Of a stretch of DNA of 64,000 bases, positions 8,840 through 16,748 are shown one piece after another. Source of the stretch: Candidatus Thorarchaeota archaeon (lineage in GTDB: Archaea > Asgardarchaeota > Thorarchaeia > Thorarchaeales > Thorarchaeaceae); assembly GCA_016840825.1 (NCBI GenBank), contig JAEORN010000036.1:1-64000 (forward strand), read 5' to 3'. Numbering within the stretch: the stretch's first letter is position 1; each line of letters opens with the position of its first letter. Made by a program: the position numbers and the translations under genes. Under the pieces are notes generated by a model, which saw nothing but the letters and a program-made list of their open reading frames with translations, was not told the DNA's origin and did not search any database.

Positions 8840-9883
8840 ATGAACGCAACTTCTCCTGAGCGTAATCAAATCAGCAAAGCTAAAGCTTTCTTTTTAGAAT
8901 TGCGTGCACCTTTTCTTACAGCTTCAATAACACCTGTTTTTCTTGGGTCAGCAATTGCGTGGGCCCTTACTGGAGATTTCCTATTTGATGTGTTCATGTT
9001 GACGCTGATTGCAGGTGTTTGTTTACATATAGGTGCAAATGTTTCGAATGACTATTTTGATCATACATCTGAACGAACAGGATCTGATGATATCAATACT
9101 GAGTTCATTCGACCATTCACAGGTGGAAGTAGGATGATACAGCTTGGGTATCTATCTCCAAAAGAGGTTCTAGTAGAAGCCCTTGTCTTTTTTGGCATTG
9201 CAGGAATCATCGGTGTCTATCTTGCTATTACAAGGGGTTTCCTGATACTGGTGCTTGGAGTCATCGGTGCTGGTTCAGGTTTCTTCTATACTGCACCACC
9301 ATTTCAATTCGTTAAGAGAGGAATAGGTGAGATATTCATTGGCTTAAATTTCGGGGTTCTAATGACTTTGGGCTCGTACTATGTTCAAGCACTTGATATC
9401 ATTTGGGAACCTATTATCGCCTCAGTACCGACTGCATTACTCATTGCTGCTGTTCTATATATCAATGAATTTCCGGATTTCAATGCAGATAGAGACTCTG
9501 GGAAGCGAACCATAGTTGTACGCCTAGGAAGGGCAAGAGCTGCGAAGGGGTATGCATTAATCATTAGTATGACCTTTGCTTGGATTATCTTCTTTGCCTT
9601 CATACAACAAATAACTCCTGAATCTCTTCTTGCTTTGACGTTGCTACCGATTGGGTATGTAGGTGTAAAAACTGCACTTCGGGAATATGAAACTCCTCAA
9701 CGACTAGTACCAGCAAACGCAGCAACTGTCCTTCTTCATATGCTGATCACACTCTACCTGACAGTTGGGTATATCCTGAAAGGATTTGGATTTGATATCC
9801 TGATTGTAGCTCTTGTAGGTATTATCATGCTTCTGATTTGCTTTACTCAGTATAGGAGCCTCACTAGACCTCCTCCAATGTGA
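8840..9883 (+). CDS. menA: UbiA-family prenyltransferase, MenA-like
   Basis: A 347-residue polytopic membrane protein of the UbiA superfamily with about nine hydrophobic segments. The first prenyl-diphosphate motif is NDYFD (70-74), followed by RPFTGGSRMIQ, which is typical of the MenA branch (1,4-dihydroxy-2-naphthoate prenyltransferase). The second motif lies at about 211-222 (DFNADRDSGKRT). It attaches a polyprenyl chain to an aromatic ring in the membrane, which would provide the quinone pool for the complex I genes downstream. Archaeal UbiA relatives also make lipid and heme intermediates, so the exact substrate is inferred. TAGGAG upstream of the ATG is a good ribosome site. Confidence 0.85.
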   Translation: MNATSPERNQISKAKAFFLELRAPFLTASITPVFLGSAIAWALTGDFLFDVFMLTLIAGVCLHIGANVSNDYFDHTSERTGSDDINTEFIRPFTGGSRMIQLGYLSPKEVLVEALVFFGIAGIIGVYLAITRGFLILVLGVIGAGSGFFYTAPPFQFVKRGIGEIFIGLNFGVLMTLGSYYVQALDIIWEPIIASVPTALLIAAVLYINEFPDFNADRDSGKRTIVVRLGRARAAKGYALIISMTFAWIIFFAFIQQITPESLLALTLLPIGYVGVKTALREYETPQRLVPANAATVLLHMLITLYLTVGYILKGFGFDILIVALVGIIMLLICFTQYRSLTRPPPM

Positions 9884-9887
9884 CGGA

Positions 9888-10349
9888 CTACCTTTCTTTA
9901 CTAGACCACTTATAGAATTTGATTCCCTTCCAATAATGGATGATGTGGGGAGTCACCTCCAAAGCGACTCTAGAGCCCATTGGAAAACCGTATCCCAAGA
10001 AGTCAAGATATTTACTCATGTACTTGTTTAGAATAATATCTCCCATTTCAGGGATGCCTATCACTTTAGCGACACCTCTTACAAGTACACCTTTATTTCC
10101 CGCTGGTGAATGGGGATCTCTCTCATCAACCGTAACTGCAACATTTGGATTGTGGAGGATATTCTTCAATTTCTTCGTCTTCTCATTTGTGATGAGATAG
10201 AGTTTCCCTGTTTCCTCATCCCAATAATAGAACATTGTTGTGATATGTGGAAGACACCCTGGTTCAGCTGTTGAAAGATATGCGAAGAAACCATTATTGA
10301 GTATCTCGTGAACATATCGCGGTATTTCGATCTGAGGCGTTTGATTCAT
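9888..10349 (-). CDS. pyridoxamine 5'-phosphate oxidase-like split-barrel protein
   Basis: 153 residues with the split beta-barrel pattern of the PNPOx-like family: AYLSTAEPGCLPHITTMFYYWD, then LYLITNEKTKKLKNILHNPNVAVTVDER and a VLVRGVAKV strand. Such proteins bind FMN, F420 or heme and act as small reductases. It is the second gene of a pair: the upstream gene ends 6 bases away and carries the same fold at its C-terminus. It converges with the UbiA gene, with 4 bases between stops. The cofactor cannot be told from sequence alone. Confidence 0.8.
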   Translation of the reverse strand: MNQTPQIEIPRYVHEILNNGFFAYLSTAEPGCLPHITTMFYYWDEETGKLYLITNEKTKKLKNILHNPNVAVTVDERDPHSPAGNKGVLVRGVAKVIGIPEMGDIILNKYMSKYLDFLGYGFPMGSRVALEVTPHIIHYWKGIKFYKWSSKER

Positions 10350-10355
10350 CTATGA

Positions 10356-11612
10356 TCACACCCTCAATGAAGTAGGTCGTGCTTCTCTCCAATATGTCAC
10401 GCTTTCAGGTTCTAATCTAACAAGGACTCGTGACAGGAACGGTTTACTCTGCCAAGCGAGAGGTAGGTTTTGAGACTCATCTTTATAGTATCTTGTGTAT
10501 TTTGGATACTTCTTTGCAAACATCAATCGCACTCGTATCATTGATAATCCATAGATGAACATCTTTAGAATTCCAAATGGTGAGATTTCCCCGAGGATTG
10601 TCCCAGTTCCTTGCATTAACAATGTCCTATTGTTCATCACATTCTTTCTATCTCGCATATCAACGAGCACTGCGATTTTGTTGTTATTCTTAAGATAGCG
10701 GTACTTGGCAGATTTCACGCTAATGGCAAAGTATAGGTTTCTGCCATCATAACCAAAGATTACTGGTGTGGTGTGTGGATCTCTCTTAGTGCAAACTGAC
10801 ACATAGGCGAACTTTTCATTATACAATATGCTCTCCACGTCAGGAGGGAACCAAGGTATTGTTTCCATTGCAAGGAAACTGATGAATGTTAGCAGAAAAA
10901 CCCCCACAAGAAATCCTATGATTCCAAGTGTCAGTAATGTTGAAGACGTTGCAATGGGAAGCAAGAGACCTGCTGATGCAACCCAAAGTAGATTGACCCA
11001 ATCTATTGATTTCAACGTATGCAACTCGGAATATGCTGTATATTCTAGACCTCGTCTTCCTCTTGCCGCTCTGGCAAGATCAATTGATCGCTTTGCCGCA
11101 AAGAGTGTTGTGAGCAATGAAAGCCATAGACGATATGCGATATCCCAAGTTAGAATCAGAATTAGGAGAGTCAAAATAGGATTTCCATACCCTGTTCCTA
11201 GGAAATCTGATAGGATTGATGGCTCAAGAATAAAGACGTAGAAAGATACTCCTATGAATGCTGCAGCGCTACCTGCAAGTTCGTATTTCCTATCACCTAG
11301 AAGATGATACTTGTATGAAGCCAACACTTCTAGTTCTTGCACATTTGTTGGATTCTTCAACCTACGTAACCATGGAATGAGGAATAAGCAGCCTGACGAC
11401 CATACAACTGTGTACATGATTGCCAGAGTACCAAACACAACAGACTGCCATGGCATTTGAAAATACAGAAATGCCATGATTCCAACTGTTTCTACCAGTA
11501 GCAATTGAGCCAAGACCCGTAGGTCTGGTCGTAGCCACTTGAAAGGTGGAACGCGCTCTACAATTTCCTCATAGAGCCATTTCTTTTCTTCAAGATCCAC
11601 ATTTTGAAACAT
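10356..11612 (-). CDS. membrane protein with C-terminal split-barrel flavin-type domain
   Basis: 418 residues in two parts. Residues 1 to about 265 carry roughly six hydrophobic segments (for example LLLVETVGIMAFLYFQMPW and GIIGFLVGVFLLTFISFLA). Residues about 280-415 read as a PNPOx-like split barrel: FAYVSVCTKRDPHTTPVIFGYDG, LYFAISVKSAKYRYLKNNNKIAVLVDMRD, then LLMQGTGTILGE. The barrel would lie on the cytoplasmic face if it binds FMN or F420. The next gene encodes a free barrel of the same fold, so the two may form a membrane-tethered oxidoreductase. I know of no named family with this fusion. Confidence 0.7.
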   Translation of the reverse strand: MFQNVDLEEKKWLYEEIVERVPPFKWLRPDLRVLAQLLLVETVGIMAFLYFQMPWQSVVFGTLAIMYTVVWSSGCLFLIPWLRRLKNPTNVQELEVLASYKYHLLGDRKYELAGSAAAFIGVSFYVFILEPSILSDFLGTGYGNPILTLLILILTWDIAYRLWLSLLTTLFAAKRSIDLARAARGRRGLEYTAYSELHTLKSIDWVNLLWVASAGLLLPIATSSTLLTLGIIGFLVGVFLLTFISFLAMETIPWFPPDVESILYNEKFAYVSVCTKRDPHTTPVIFGYDGRNLYFAISVKSAKYRYLKNNNKIAVLVDMRDRKNVMNNRTLLMQGTGTILGEISPFGILKMFIYGLSMIRVRLMFAKKYPKYTRYYKDESQNLPLAWQSKPFLSRVLVRLEPESVTYWREARPTSLRV

Positions 11613-11661
11613 TAGCGGACATATTCAGGATATGCCTTATGTTACTTGCGAAATGGAGGTC

Positions 11662-12885
11662 CTATTCATAGATCTCTTCTAGACCGTCCCATTCGAATCC
11701 CATGGCTTGAGCTACAAGAACCACTAGATCCTTGGATAATTTGTTCGATCCTGCTCCTGGAAGTTGGTTATGCATGAAGTCAACGCAAGATGGACAGTGA
11801 GATGCGACTACATCTGCGTTGGTGGCTTCTATGTCCTTTACCTTAAGGTCATTAATCTTCACAGCAAAGTCGTTGTCAATGGCTCGAAGGACTCCCCCAG
11901 AACCACAGCAGTAACAGTTTGCCTTGTTGTGAGGTAACTCTTCAAAGGTAACTCCAGGAAGATGCTCAAGCACCTTGCGAGGTTCCTCGTAGAATCCTGC
12001 ATTTCTGCCTGCATCACAACCATCATGGAATGTGACTGTAAGGTCGAGTGGTGTGGTGAATTCGAGTTTATTAGCATCGAGAAGTTCCAATAGAAACTCT
12101 GCTCCATATACAATCTCGAATCCATGATCTATCCCAAGGAACTCGTGGTATTCATGTGCCCACATCTTGTAGCATCCTGGGCAATTAGTGACGATTCTCT
12201 CAACACCCAGCTCTTTGTATTTCTCGATGTTGTGCATTGCGAACTTCTTAGCGGTATCAAAATCTCCCGTCATAATCATTGGTGCACCACAGCAATACTC
12301 CTCCTCACCAAGTAGTGTAAAGTCAACACCAGCCTTGTCGTATATGAGGGTAGATGCAATAGTACCCTGAATTGAAACACCTTTGAATGAAGACGCACAA
12401 CCCATGAATAGTGCTGTCTTTGCTGCTTTCCCCTGCAAATCAAGAACCATATCCTCGTCAGGATGCCAGTATGACCAACCTTCGATTCGATCCATCTGGG
12501 ACTGACCTTGAATGTTGTTAGTCTTGAGAAGTGTATCCCTAGCAGCCTGTAGCTGTTCTGGCCACATTCCTCTCTTCAAGAAGTCATGACGAAGTAGTTG
12601 GTAGATCTTCACGAACGGGATATCGACCTGACAAATTTCCTCACAGCCCCCACATAGCGTACAGCCAAAAATGGCGTCTCTGAGTCCTTCCAGACCTTGC
12701 GAAGCCCTTAGGCGTCCCTGAATAAGATTCCTTGCAATTACCATCTTCCCTTTGCCTGAGTAGCTATCACGTCGCTTGACTTTGTATGTTGGACAAGCTC
12801 CATTGCCTACTTGGCAGAAACTACATTGAGCGCATGTAAAAGGGATTTCATGGAGTTCGTGTGCTTCAAGTGTTGGGAATCGCAT
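11662..12885 (-). CDS. GlcF/HdrD-like Fe-S oxidoreductase (CCG domains), set 1
   Basis: A 407-residue soluble Fe-S protein. N-terminal ferredoxin part: Cys18, 21, 24 and 31 (CAQCSFCQVGNGACP, with six residues before the last Cys instead of the usual three), then CTLCGGCEEICQ. Two CCG domains follow: CCGAPMIMTGD with CPGCYKMW, and CYCCGSGGVLRA with CPSCVDF. This is the architecture of GlcF, LldE and HdrD, which take electrons from a flavoprotein partner. It is divergent from the GlcD-NuoB fusion gene across 227 bases that hold two inverted repeats, which suggests co-regulation. It is probably the electron-transfer partner of that fusion; the other three GlcF genes here are each adjacent to a GlcD. 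Confidence 0.88.
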   Translation of the reverse strand: MRFPTLEAHELHEIPFTCAQCSFCQVGNGACPTYKVKRRDSYSGKGKMVIARNLIQGRLRASQGLEGLRDAIFGCTLCGGCEEICQVDIPFVKIYQLLRHDFLKRGMWPEQLQAARDTLLKTNNIQGQSQMDRIEGWSYWHPDEDMVLDLQGKAAKTALFMGCASSFKGVSIQGTIASTLIYDKAGVDFTLLGEEEYCCGAPMIMTGDFDTAKKFAMHNIEKYKELGVERIVTNCPGCYKMWAHEYHEFLGIDHGFEIVYGAEFLLELLDANKLEFTTPLDLTVTFHDGCDAGRNAGFYEEPRKVLEHLPGVTFEELPHNKANCYCCGSGGVLRAIDNDFAVKINDLKVKDIEATNADVVASHCPSCVDFMHNQLPGAGSNKLSKDLVVLVAQAMGFEWDGLEEIYE

Positions 12886-12989
12886 GTTCGTAACCTCGTC
12901 ATTCCTGTTGAAATGTCTATCGAAAGCAGATTACTGCGTTACACTTCGGAATACAATACCCCACAAATACCTTTCCACAACCATGGTTA

Positions 12990-13061
12990 TTTACACGATG
13001 TAAACAAAAAATGAGCTGGGAGCAAAAATTCTCTCTCTCGCTAGGTTTTTATGTTAGCGAG
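12990..13061. promoter_or_regulatory. divergent control region with two inverted repeats
   Basis: Between the divergent Fe-S gene and the GlcD-NuoB gene lie two perfect inverted repeats: TTTACA-cga-TGTAAA (12990-13004), and CTCGCTA (13037-13043) with TAGCGAG (13055-13061) across 11 bases. The second pair frames a T-rich GGTTTTTATG stretch that could be the TATA box of the fusion gene, so a bound repressor would block TBP. The sites are seen directly; their function is inferred. The fusion gene has GGAG about 9 bases before its ATG. Confidence 0.5.
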
Positions 13062-13112
13062 GTTTCATTCGCGGAGTAAGGGTATCCGGACCAATATACG
13101 GAGACGCCTCCC

Positions 13113-15053
13113 ATGGGACTCAAGAAAAGACAAATCGAGAAGCTTGCAGAAATCTTCGGAGACCGACTTATCACTGAGAAGCACGAGCTAGTCATGTTCA
13201 ACACTGACGTTGGTGCATTACCAAAACAAGTCGGTTACATGATGAACAACAAGCCTGATGGTGCTGTACAGCCAACCACTCCGGAGGAGATTCAAGCTCT
13301 CTACAAAGTAGCAAACGATGAGAAGATTCCTCTGGTTCCGCGAGGTGCTGGAACTAGTGGGTATGGAGGAGCCATTCCACGAAAGGGTGGAATCATAGTT
13401 GATATTCGAAGGATGAACAATGTCCTAGAGGTAGACGATGAGAATCTAACAGTTCTTGTTGAACCAGGAATCTCTTGGTCAAATCTTCAATTTGAGCTTA
13501 ACAAGAAGGGACTCGATCTGAGGTGCTATCCTTCATCTGGATTGGCTGCAACTATTGGAGGATGGGTTGCACAAGGTGGCGACGGTATTGGGTCTCTAAA
13601 GTATGGAAATATCAATTCGAATGTTCTTGAGTTTGAGGTCGTGCTGCCTGATGGAAAGATCATCAAAACGATGGATACTGACTTATTCTGTGATACCGAA
13701 GGAATTCTTGGAATCATCACAAAGGTCCGGATAAAGGTCAAGAAGCTACTCCCAATCAAACCGATCGTCGTTAGTTTCCCGGAGAACTACCAAATGGTTC
13801 TCGCTATGGAGAAAATGCTTGAAGAAGGTCCTTTGCCCTTTACGATTAAATTCGAAGAATCGAAGTATACTGATCTCAAGAAGAAGGTCTGGGATGCAGA
13901 AGAGCCTTTTCCCTTCCCTGTATATCATGGAACGGTTATGGTTGCATACGAGGGTACAGAAGAAGAGATAGAAGAGGGTTTTGAGGTTGTTCGACATGTC
14001 ACAGAGGAATACAACGGAGCTGTATATGATGAGCATGTTGCAGCTCATGAGTGGCATGACCGTTTCTATCCTATGCGTGTGAAGAAAGCTGGCCCTACTC
14101 TTGTTGTTGGACAGGCTTTCGCTCCACTTGAGAATCTTGAGGCTATTCTTTCTGATTTCCAATTTGAACAGGCTTCTGCAGAAGCTGGTATTGATGGTTA
14201 TGTTACTTCAAAGAATGGCGTTACGATCATGGGATATTTCCTAGAAGATGAACGACGCCACTTCTTTATGCTTTCATGGTCTCAGAGTTTTGTGATTTTC
14301 AAAATAGCACAACGTCATGGTGGGCATCCACATGGAATCGGTATCTGGTTCGCTAACTATGCACCGCAATACTTCGGACAGCGACGACTTGCGAGGATAC
14401 GAGCTGCCAAGCTAAAGTACGATAAGAAAGAAATCTCCAATCCCGGAAAGATATTTGCATATTGGCTACCTTTCATACTTCGTATTGGTAAGTACTTTAT
14501 GTGGATTGGCTATGACCTGTTCAGGAATGGTTTTGGACGCATTGCCCCTATCCTTTTGAAATGGCTTCAGAACGTCCCACCCCTCAAATGGATGCTTCGA
14601 TGGGGTAGAGCACACAGTCCTTGGCCCGTTCAATTTGGGATTGGTTGTTGTATGTTAGACGGTGCTGCGGCTGTTGCTTCCAGATGGGATATTGAACGAT
14701 TTGGAATGCTTCCGTTATTTGGGCCCCGTCAAGCTGATGTTCTATGGATATCAGGCTCACTCACAAAGAAGATGACTCCTAGACTACGAAGAATCTATGA
14801 ACAAATGCCAGAACCCAAGTATGTGATTAGCTTTGGTCAATGTGCTGCGAGTGGAGGTATGTTTTGGGATGGATATTCGTTGATGACACCTCCTGATAAG
14901 GTGGTACCAGTCGATGTGTATCTGCCAGGATGTCCACCAAAACCTGCTGACTTTGTAAGAGCACATATCATACTCCAGAATAAGATACGCGCAGGTACGA
15001 CCTACTGGCAAAAGAAATACGAAAACCAAGACGCAATGGGGATGATGCAATGA
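13113..15053 (+). CDS. GlcD-type FAD dehydrogenase fused to NuoB (complex I N2 subunit)
   Basis: 646 residues in one frame. Residues 1 to about 450 are a GlcD/D-lactate-dehydrogenase-type flavoprotein: FAD-binding PRGAGTSGYGG (about 75-85), SSGLAATIGGWVAQGGDGIGS (about 140-160), the EWHDRFYPMRVKKAGP motif and NPGKIF near the domain end. A hydrophobic or amphipathic linker (about 455-500) follows. Residues about 500-646 are NuoB with all four ligands of cluster N2: Cys512-Cys513 (GIGCCMLDG), Cys577 (GQCAASGGMF) and Cys607 (LPGCPPKP). N2 passes electrons to quinone in complex I. The fusion would place a flavin dehydrogenase directly on the complex I body. No separate nuoB and no nuoE, F or G is seen in the window. 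Its stop overlaps the next gene in ATGA. Confidence 0.93.
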   Translation: MGLKKRQIEKLAEIFGDRLITEKHELVMFNTDVGALPKQVGYMMNNKPDGAVQPTTPEEIQALYKVANDEKIPLVPRGAGTSGYGGAIPRKGGIIVDIRRMNNVLEVDDENLTVLVEPGISWSNLQFELNKKGLDLRCYPSSGLAATIGGWVAQGGDGIGSLKYGNINSNVLEFEVVLPDGKIIKTMDTDLFCDTEGILGIITKVRIKVKKLLPIKPIVVSFPENYQMVLAMEKMLEEGPLPFTIKFEESKYTDLKKKVWDAEEPFPFPVYHGTVMVAYEGTEEEIEEGFEVVRHVTEEYNGAVYDEHVAAHEWHDRFYPMRVKKAGPTLVVGQAFAPLENLEAILSDFQFEQASAEAGIDGYVTSKNGVTIMGYFLEDERRHFFMLSWSQSFVIFKIAQRHGGHPHGIGIWFANYAPQYFGQRRLARIRAAKLKYDKKEISNPGKIFAYWLPFILRIGKYFMWIGYDLFRNGFGRIAPILLKWLQNVPPLKWMLRWGRAHSPWPVQFGIGCCMLDGAAAVASRWDIERFGMLPLFGPRQADVLWISGSLTKKMTPRLRRIYEQMPEPKYVISFGQCAASGGMFWDGYSLMTPPDKVVPVDVYLPGCPPKPADFVRAHIILQNKIRAGTTYWQKKYENQDAMGMMQ

Positions 15054-15595
15054 ATCGCAGGTTGAATGAGGATGCAGATCGATATTGTATGTTTTGGCTA
15101 GGCATAGTTATGATGACTGCCTACTACTTTGAGTTCATATTCAAGACATCGGTTGGATGGTTAATCATCGATCCAGTGAATCTGTCGAGTCTATTTGCCT
15201 TTCCGCCAGTTATCTCTGTATTCTTTGCAGGATACTTCATTCCCGAACGGAGCAAGATGAAGAATGTTCTACTAGCTCTTGCTGTTTTCTTTTCGCTGAT
15301 GTATTTCCTTGCATCTTTTGTTGTCTACACTTGGGCATTGGATGATGCAGTGTGGTATAGCTTTTGGGGTATAGGATCTGCAATCGTTGTTGCAGGTGGT
15401 GCAGCGATGCTCAAAGTAACCACAGAGGATGAAGCTTATACTCCGGGTATTATGGATATTAGCAAGCTCCACTATGGTCCTCCAGCTGTGGAACCTGAGG
15501 TTGAGGTAGAAGCAGAAACTGTAGAATCCTCAGAGAGTGAAGAAAAATCAAAAGAAGAGGAAGAATCAGTAGCCACAGTTGAGGCTACTGATTGA
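15050..15595 (+). CDS. membrane protein with acidic tail, candidate complex I accessory subunit
   Basis: 181 residues, no family recognised. Four hydrophobic segments occupy residues about 10-125 (for example YCMFWLGIVMMTAYYFEFIF and VLLALAVFFSLMYFLASFVV). The last 35-40 residues are very acidic (VEPEVEVEAETVESSESEEK and more). The ATG overlaps the stop of the GlcD-NuoB gene by 4 bases (ATGA), so the two are translationally coupled. That coupling is the main argument that it anchors or assembles the fused dehydrogenase. It ends 7 bases from a convergent gene. Confidence 0.75.
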   Translation: MNRRLNEDADRYCMFWLGIVMMTAYYFEFIFKTSVGWLIIDPVNLSSLFAFPPVISVFFAGYFIPERSKMKNVLLALAVFFSLMYFLASFVVYTWALDDAVWYSFWGIGSAIVVAGGAAMLKVTTEDEAYTPGIMDISKLHYGPPAVEPEVEVEAETVESSESEEKSKEEEESVATVEATD

Positions 15596-15602
15596 TCACC
15601 TC

Positions 15603-15950
15603 TTATTCTAGCAACCAATTGAAAGCAGCAAATGCTAGCAGTAGACCAAAAGCAAGCCAGGCGAATAATATGATTCCCGCGAATGCTCCATAAAGAGTGA
15701 TATCCAAGAAGAAATGAATTCCTCCAAATATCCCCGAAATCACTGTCATCACCACTCGTGATGTCCTTGTTTTTGTATAGGCAAAGAGGAACGATGATGC
15801 AAGTAATATCACTCCACTCATGAATAGAATGAAGTTAAAGATTTCATATGCTCCAGGTGTGGTAAGCGTATACCACATATACGCTCCAACAAGTCCCATA
15901 CCTATCAGGAGCGCAAGGTAATAGAAGAAACCTCCTTCTTCTCGACTCAA
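15603..15950 (-). CDS. small 4-TM membrane protein, unknown
   Basis: 115 residues, almost entirely hydrophobic, with about four transmembrane helices (YYLALLIGMGLVGAYMWYTL, FILFMSGVILLASSFLFAY, VVMTVISGIFGGIHFFLDI and a final one). No motif or charged catalytic residue stands out beyond short linkers. It is transcribed against the complex I direction and sits between the fusion operon and nuoA. Its promoter must lie in 15951-16033, where ATATTTAA-like sequence occurs. I do not recognise the family and assign no function. Confidence 0.6.
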   Translation of the reverse strand: MSREEGGFFYYLALLIGMGLVGAYMWYTLTTPGAYEIFNFILFMSGVILLASSFLFAYTKTRTSRVVMTVISGIFGGIHFFLDITLYGAFAGIILFAWLAFGLLLAFAAFNWLLE

Positions 15951-16033
15951 TTTTATCGATTCTCCTTAGTTATACAACCGAGGTTTTACGTGTGAACTAC
16001 AATATTTAACTTCTCCGAGATTCTTGCGAAGCG

Positions 16034-16042
16034 TTTTTAATA
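16034..16042 (+). promoter_or_regulatory. likely TATA box of the nuoA operon
   Basis: The 352-base gap 15951-16302 contains TTTTTAATA at 16034-16042, a good match to an archaeal TATA box, preceded by purine-rich GAAGCG that could serve as BRE. Transcription would begin about 25 bases later, leaving a leader of roughly 235 bases before nuoA. That leader contains a 36-codon frame at 16196. No tRNA or clear riboswitch fold was recognised in the rest of the gap. Confidence 0.5.
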
Positions 16043-16195
16043 CGGCAATACATTCCGCCGTTCTCAAGTTACAGGTTTACGATACACCAAGATGCTGAAG
16101 TCACACTGCGTAAACAAGCGTGATGTTTATCACTTGGTTGTATTGTCCTGTTGCTAAGCATTGACGTCAAATGAACACCACGAGAATGATTGAAG

Positions 16196-16306
16196 ATGGT
16201 TCAGGAACAACACTTTTACCTCACCATTTGTCCGGATTGTGAGAGTCAATTCGGGAGCGAAGAATCACTCGGGTGTTATGACAAAAAGGACGGTATCAGA
16301 GCATGA
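16196..16306 (+). CDS. tiny cysteine-containing protein preceding nuoA
   Basis: A 36-codon frame starts with ATG and opens MVQEQHFYLTICPDCESQFG. It holds a CPDC pair and a third Cys eleven residues later (LGCYDKK), reminiscent of half a zinc ribbon. Its TGA overlaps the ATG of nuoA (ATGA), the coupling used by other genes of this operon. It could be a small protein or a leader peptide that sets nuoA translation. The length and lack of a recognised family keep the call tentative. Confidence 0.4.
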   Translation: MVQEQHFYLTICPDCESQFGSEESLGCYDKKDGIRA

Positions 16307-16734
16307 GGTTATTCGTTGACTTCGTACCGGTATTAGTTTGGGCGCTATTAGCTATAGTGCTTGTGATTGTGATGCTACTGGCTTCATGGGTCCTTCGACC
16401 TCATGTTCTTCAGAACTCGGAGAAGAGATCATCCTATGAATGCGGTGAGGAACCAATTGGCACTGCCAGGATGTCCTATCCATACAATTACCTAGTTTAT
16501 ACAATTTTGTTCGTCGTCATTGATGTGATGGGTGCTTTCCTCTGGTTGTTAGCGGCATCAACCCTTCGGTTAGAGGCTATGATCGTTTGGCAGACCCTGA
16601 TCTTTGTCTTGATAATAATGGGTGGAATTGGGTTTGCAATGAAGTTACTCCCCGAAGCTTCCTTGGATGGAAAGGAAACACTTGAGCTATATAGAGAAAC
16701 CAAGAAGGCGAAGGAGGCCGCTCAAACTCATTAA
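16303..16734 (+). CDS. nuoA: complex I subunit NuoA
   Basis: 143 residues, three transmembrane helices. The conserved loop reads KRSSYECGEEPIGTARMSYPYNYLVYTILFVV, matching the family pattern YECG-P-G-AR. NuoA lies beside NuoH at the quinone chamber, and the Cys-bearing loop moves between states in well-studied complexes. It is the first standard subunit gene of the operon. NuoJ follows after 14 bases with GAGGTGA as its ribosome site. Confidence 0.93.
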   Translation: MRLFVDFVPVLVWALLAIVLVIVMLLASWVLRPHVLQNSEKRSSYECGEEPIGTARMSYPYNYLVYTILFVVIDVMGAFLWLLAASTLRLEAMIVWQTLIFVLIIMGGIGFAMKLLPEASLDGKETLELYRETKKAKEAAQTH

Positions 16735-16748
16735 AGAGGTGAATAATC

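Noticed and set aside
13031..13040. Short CT repeat before the GlcD-NuoB promoter
   Set aside because: Too short to be more than chance sequence or part of the neighbouring inverted repeat.
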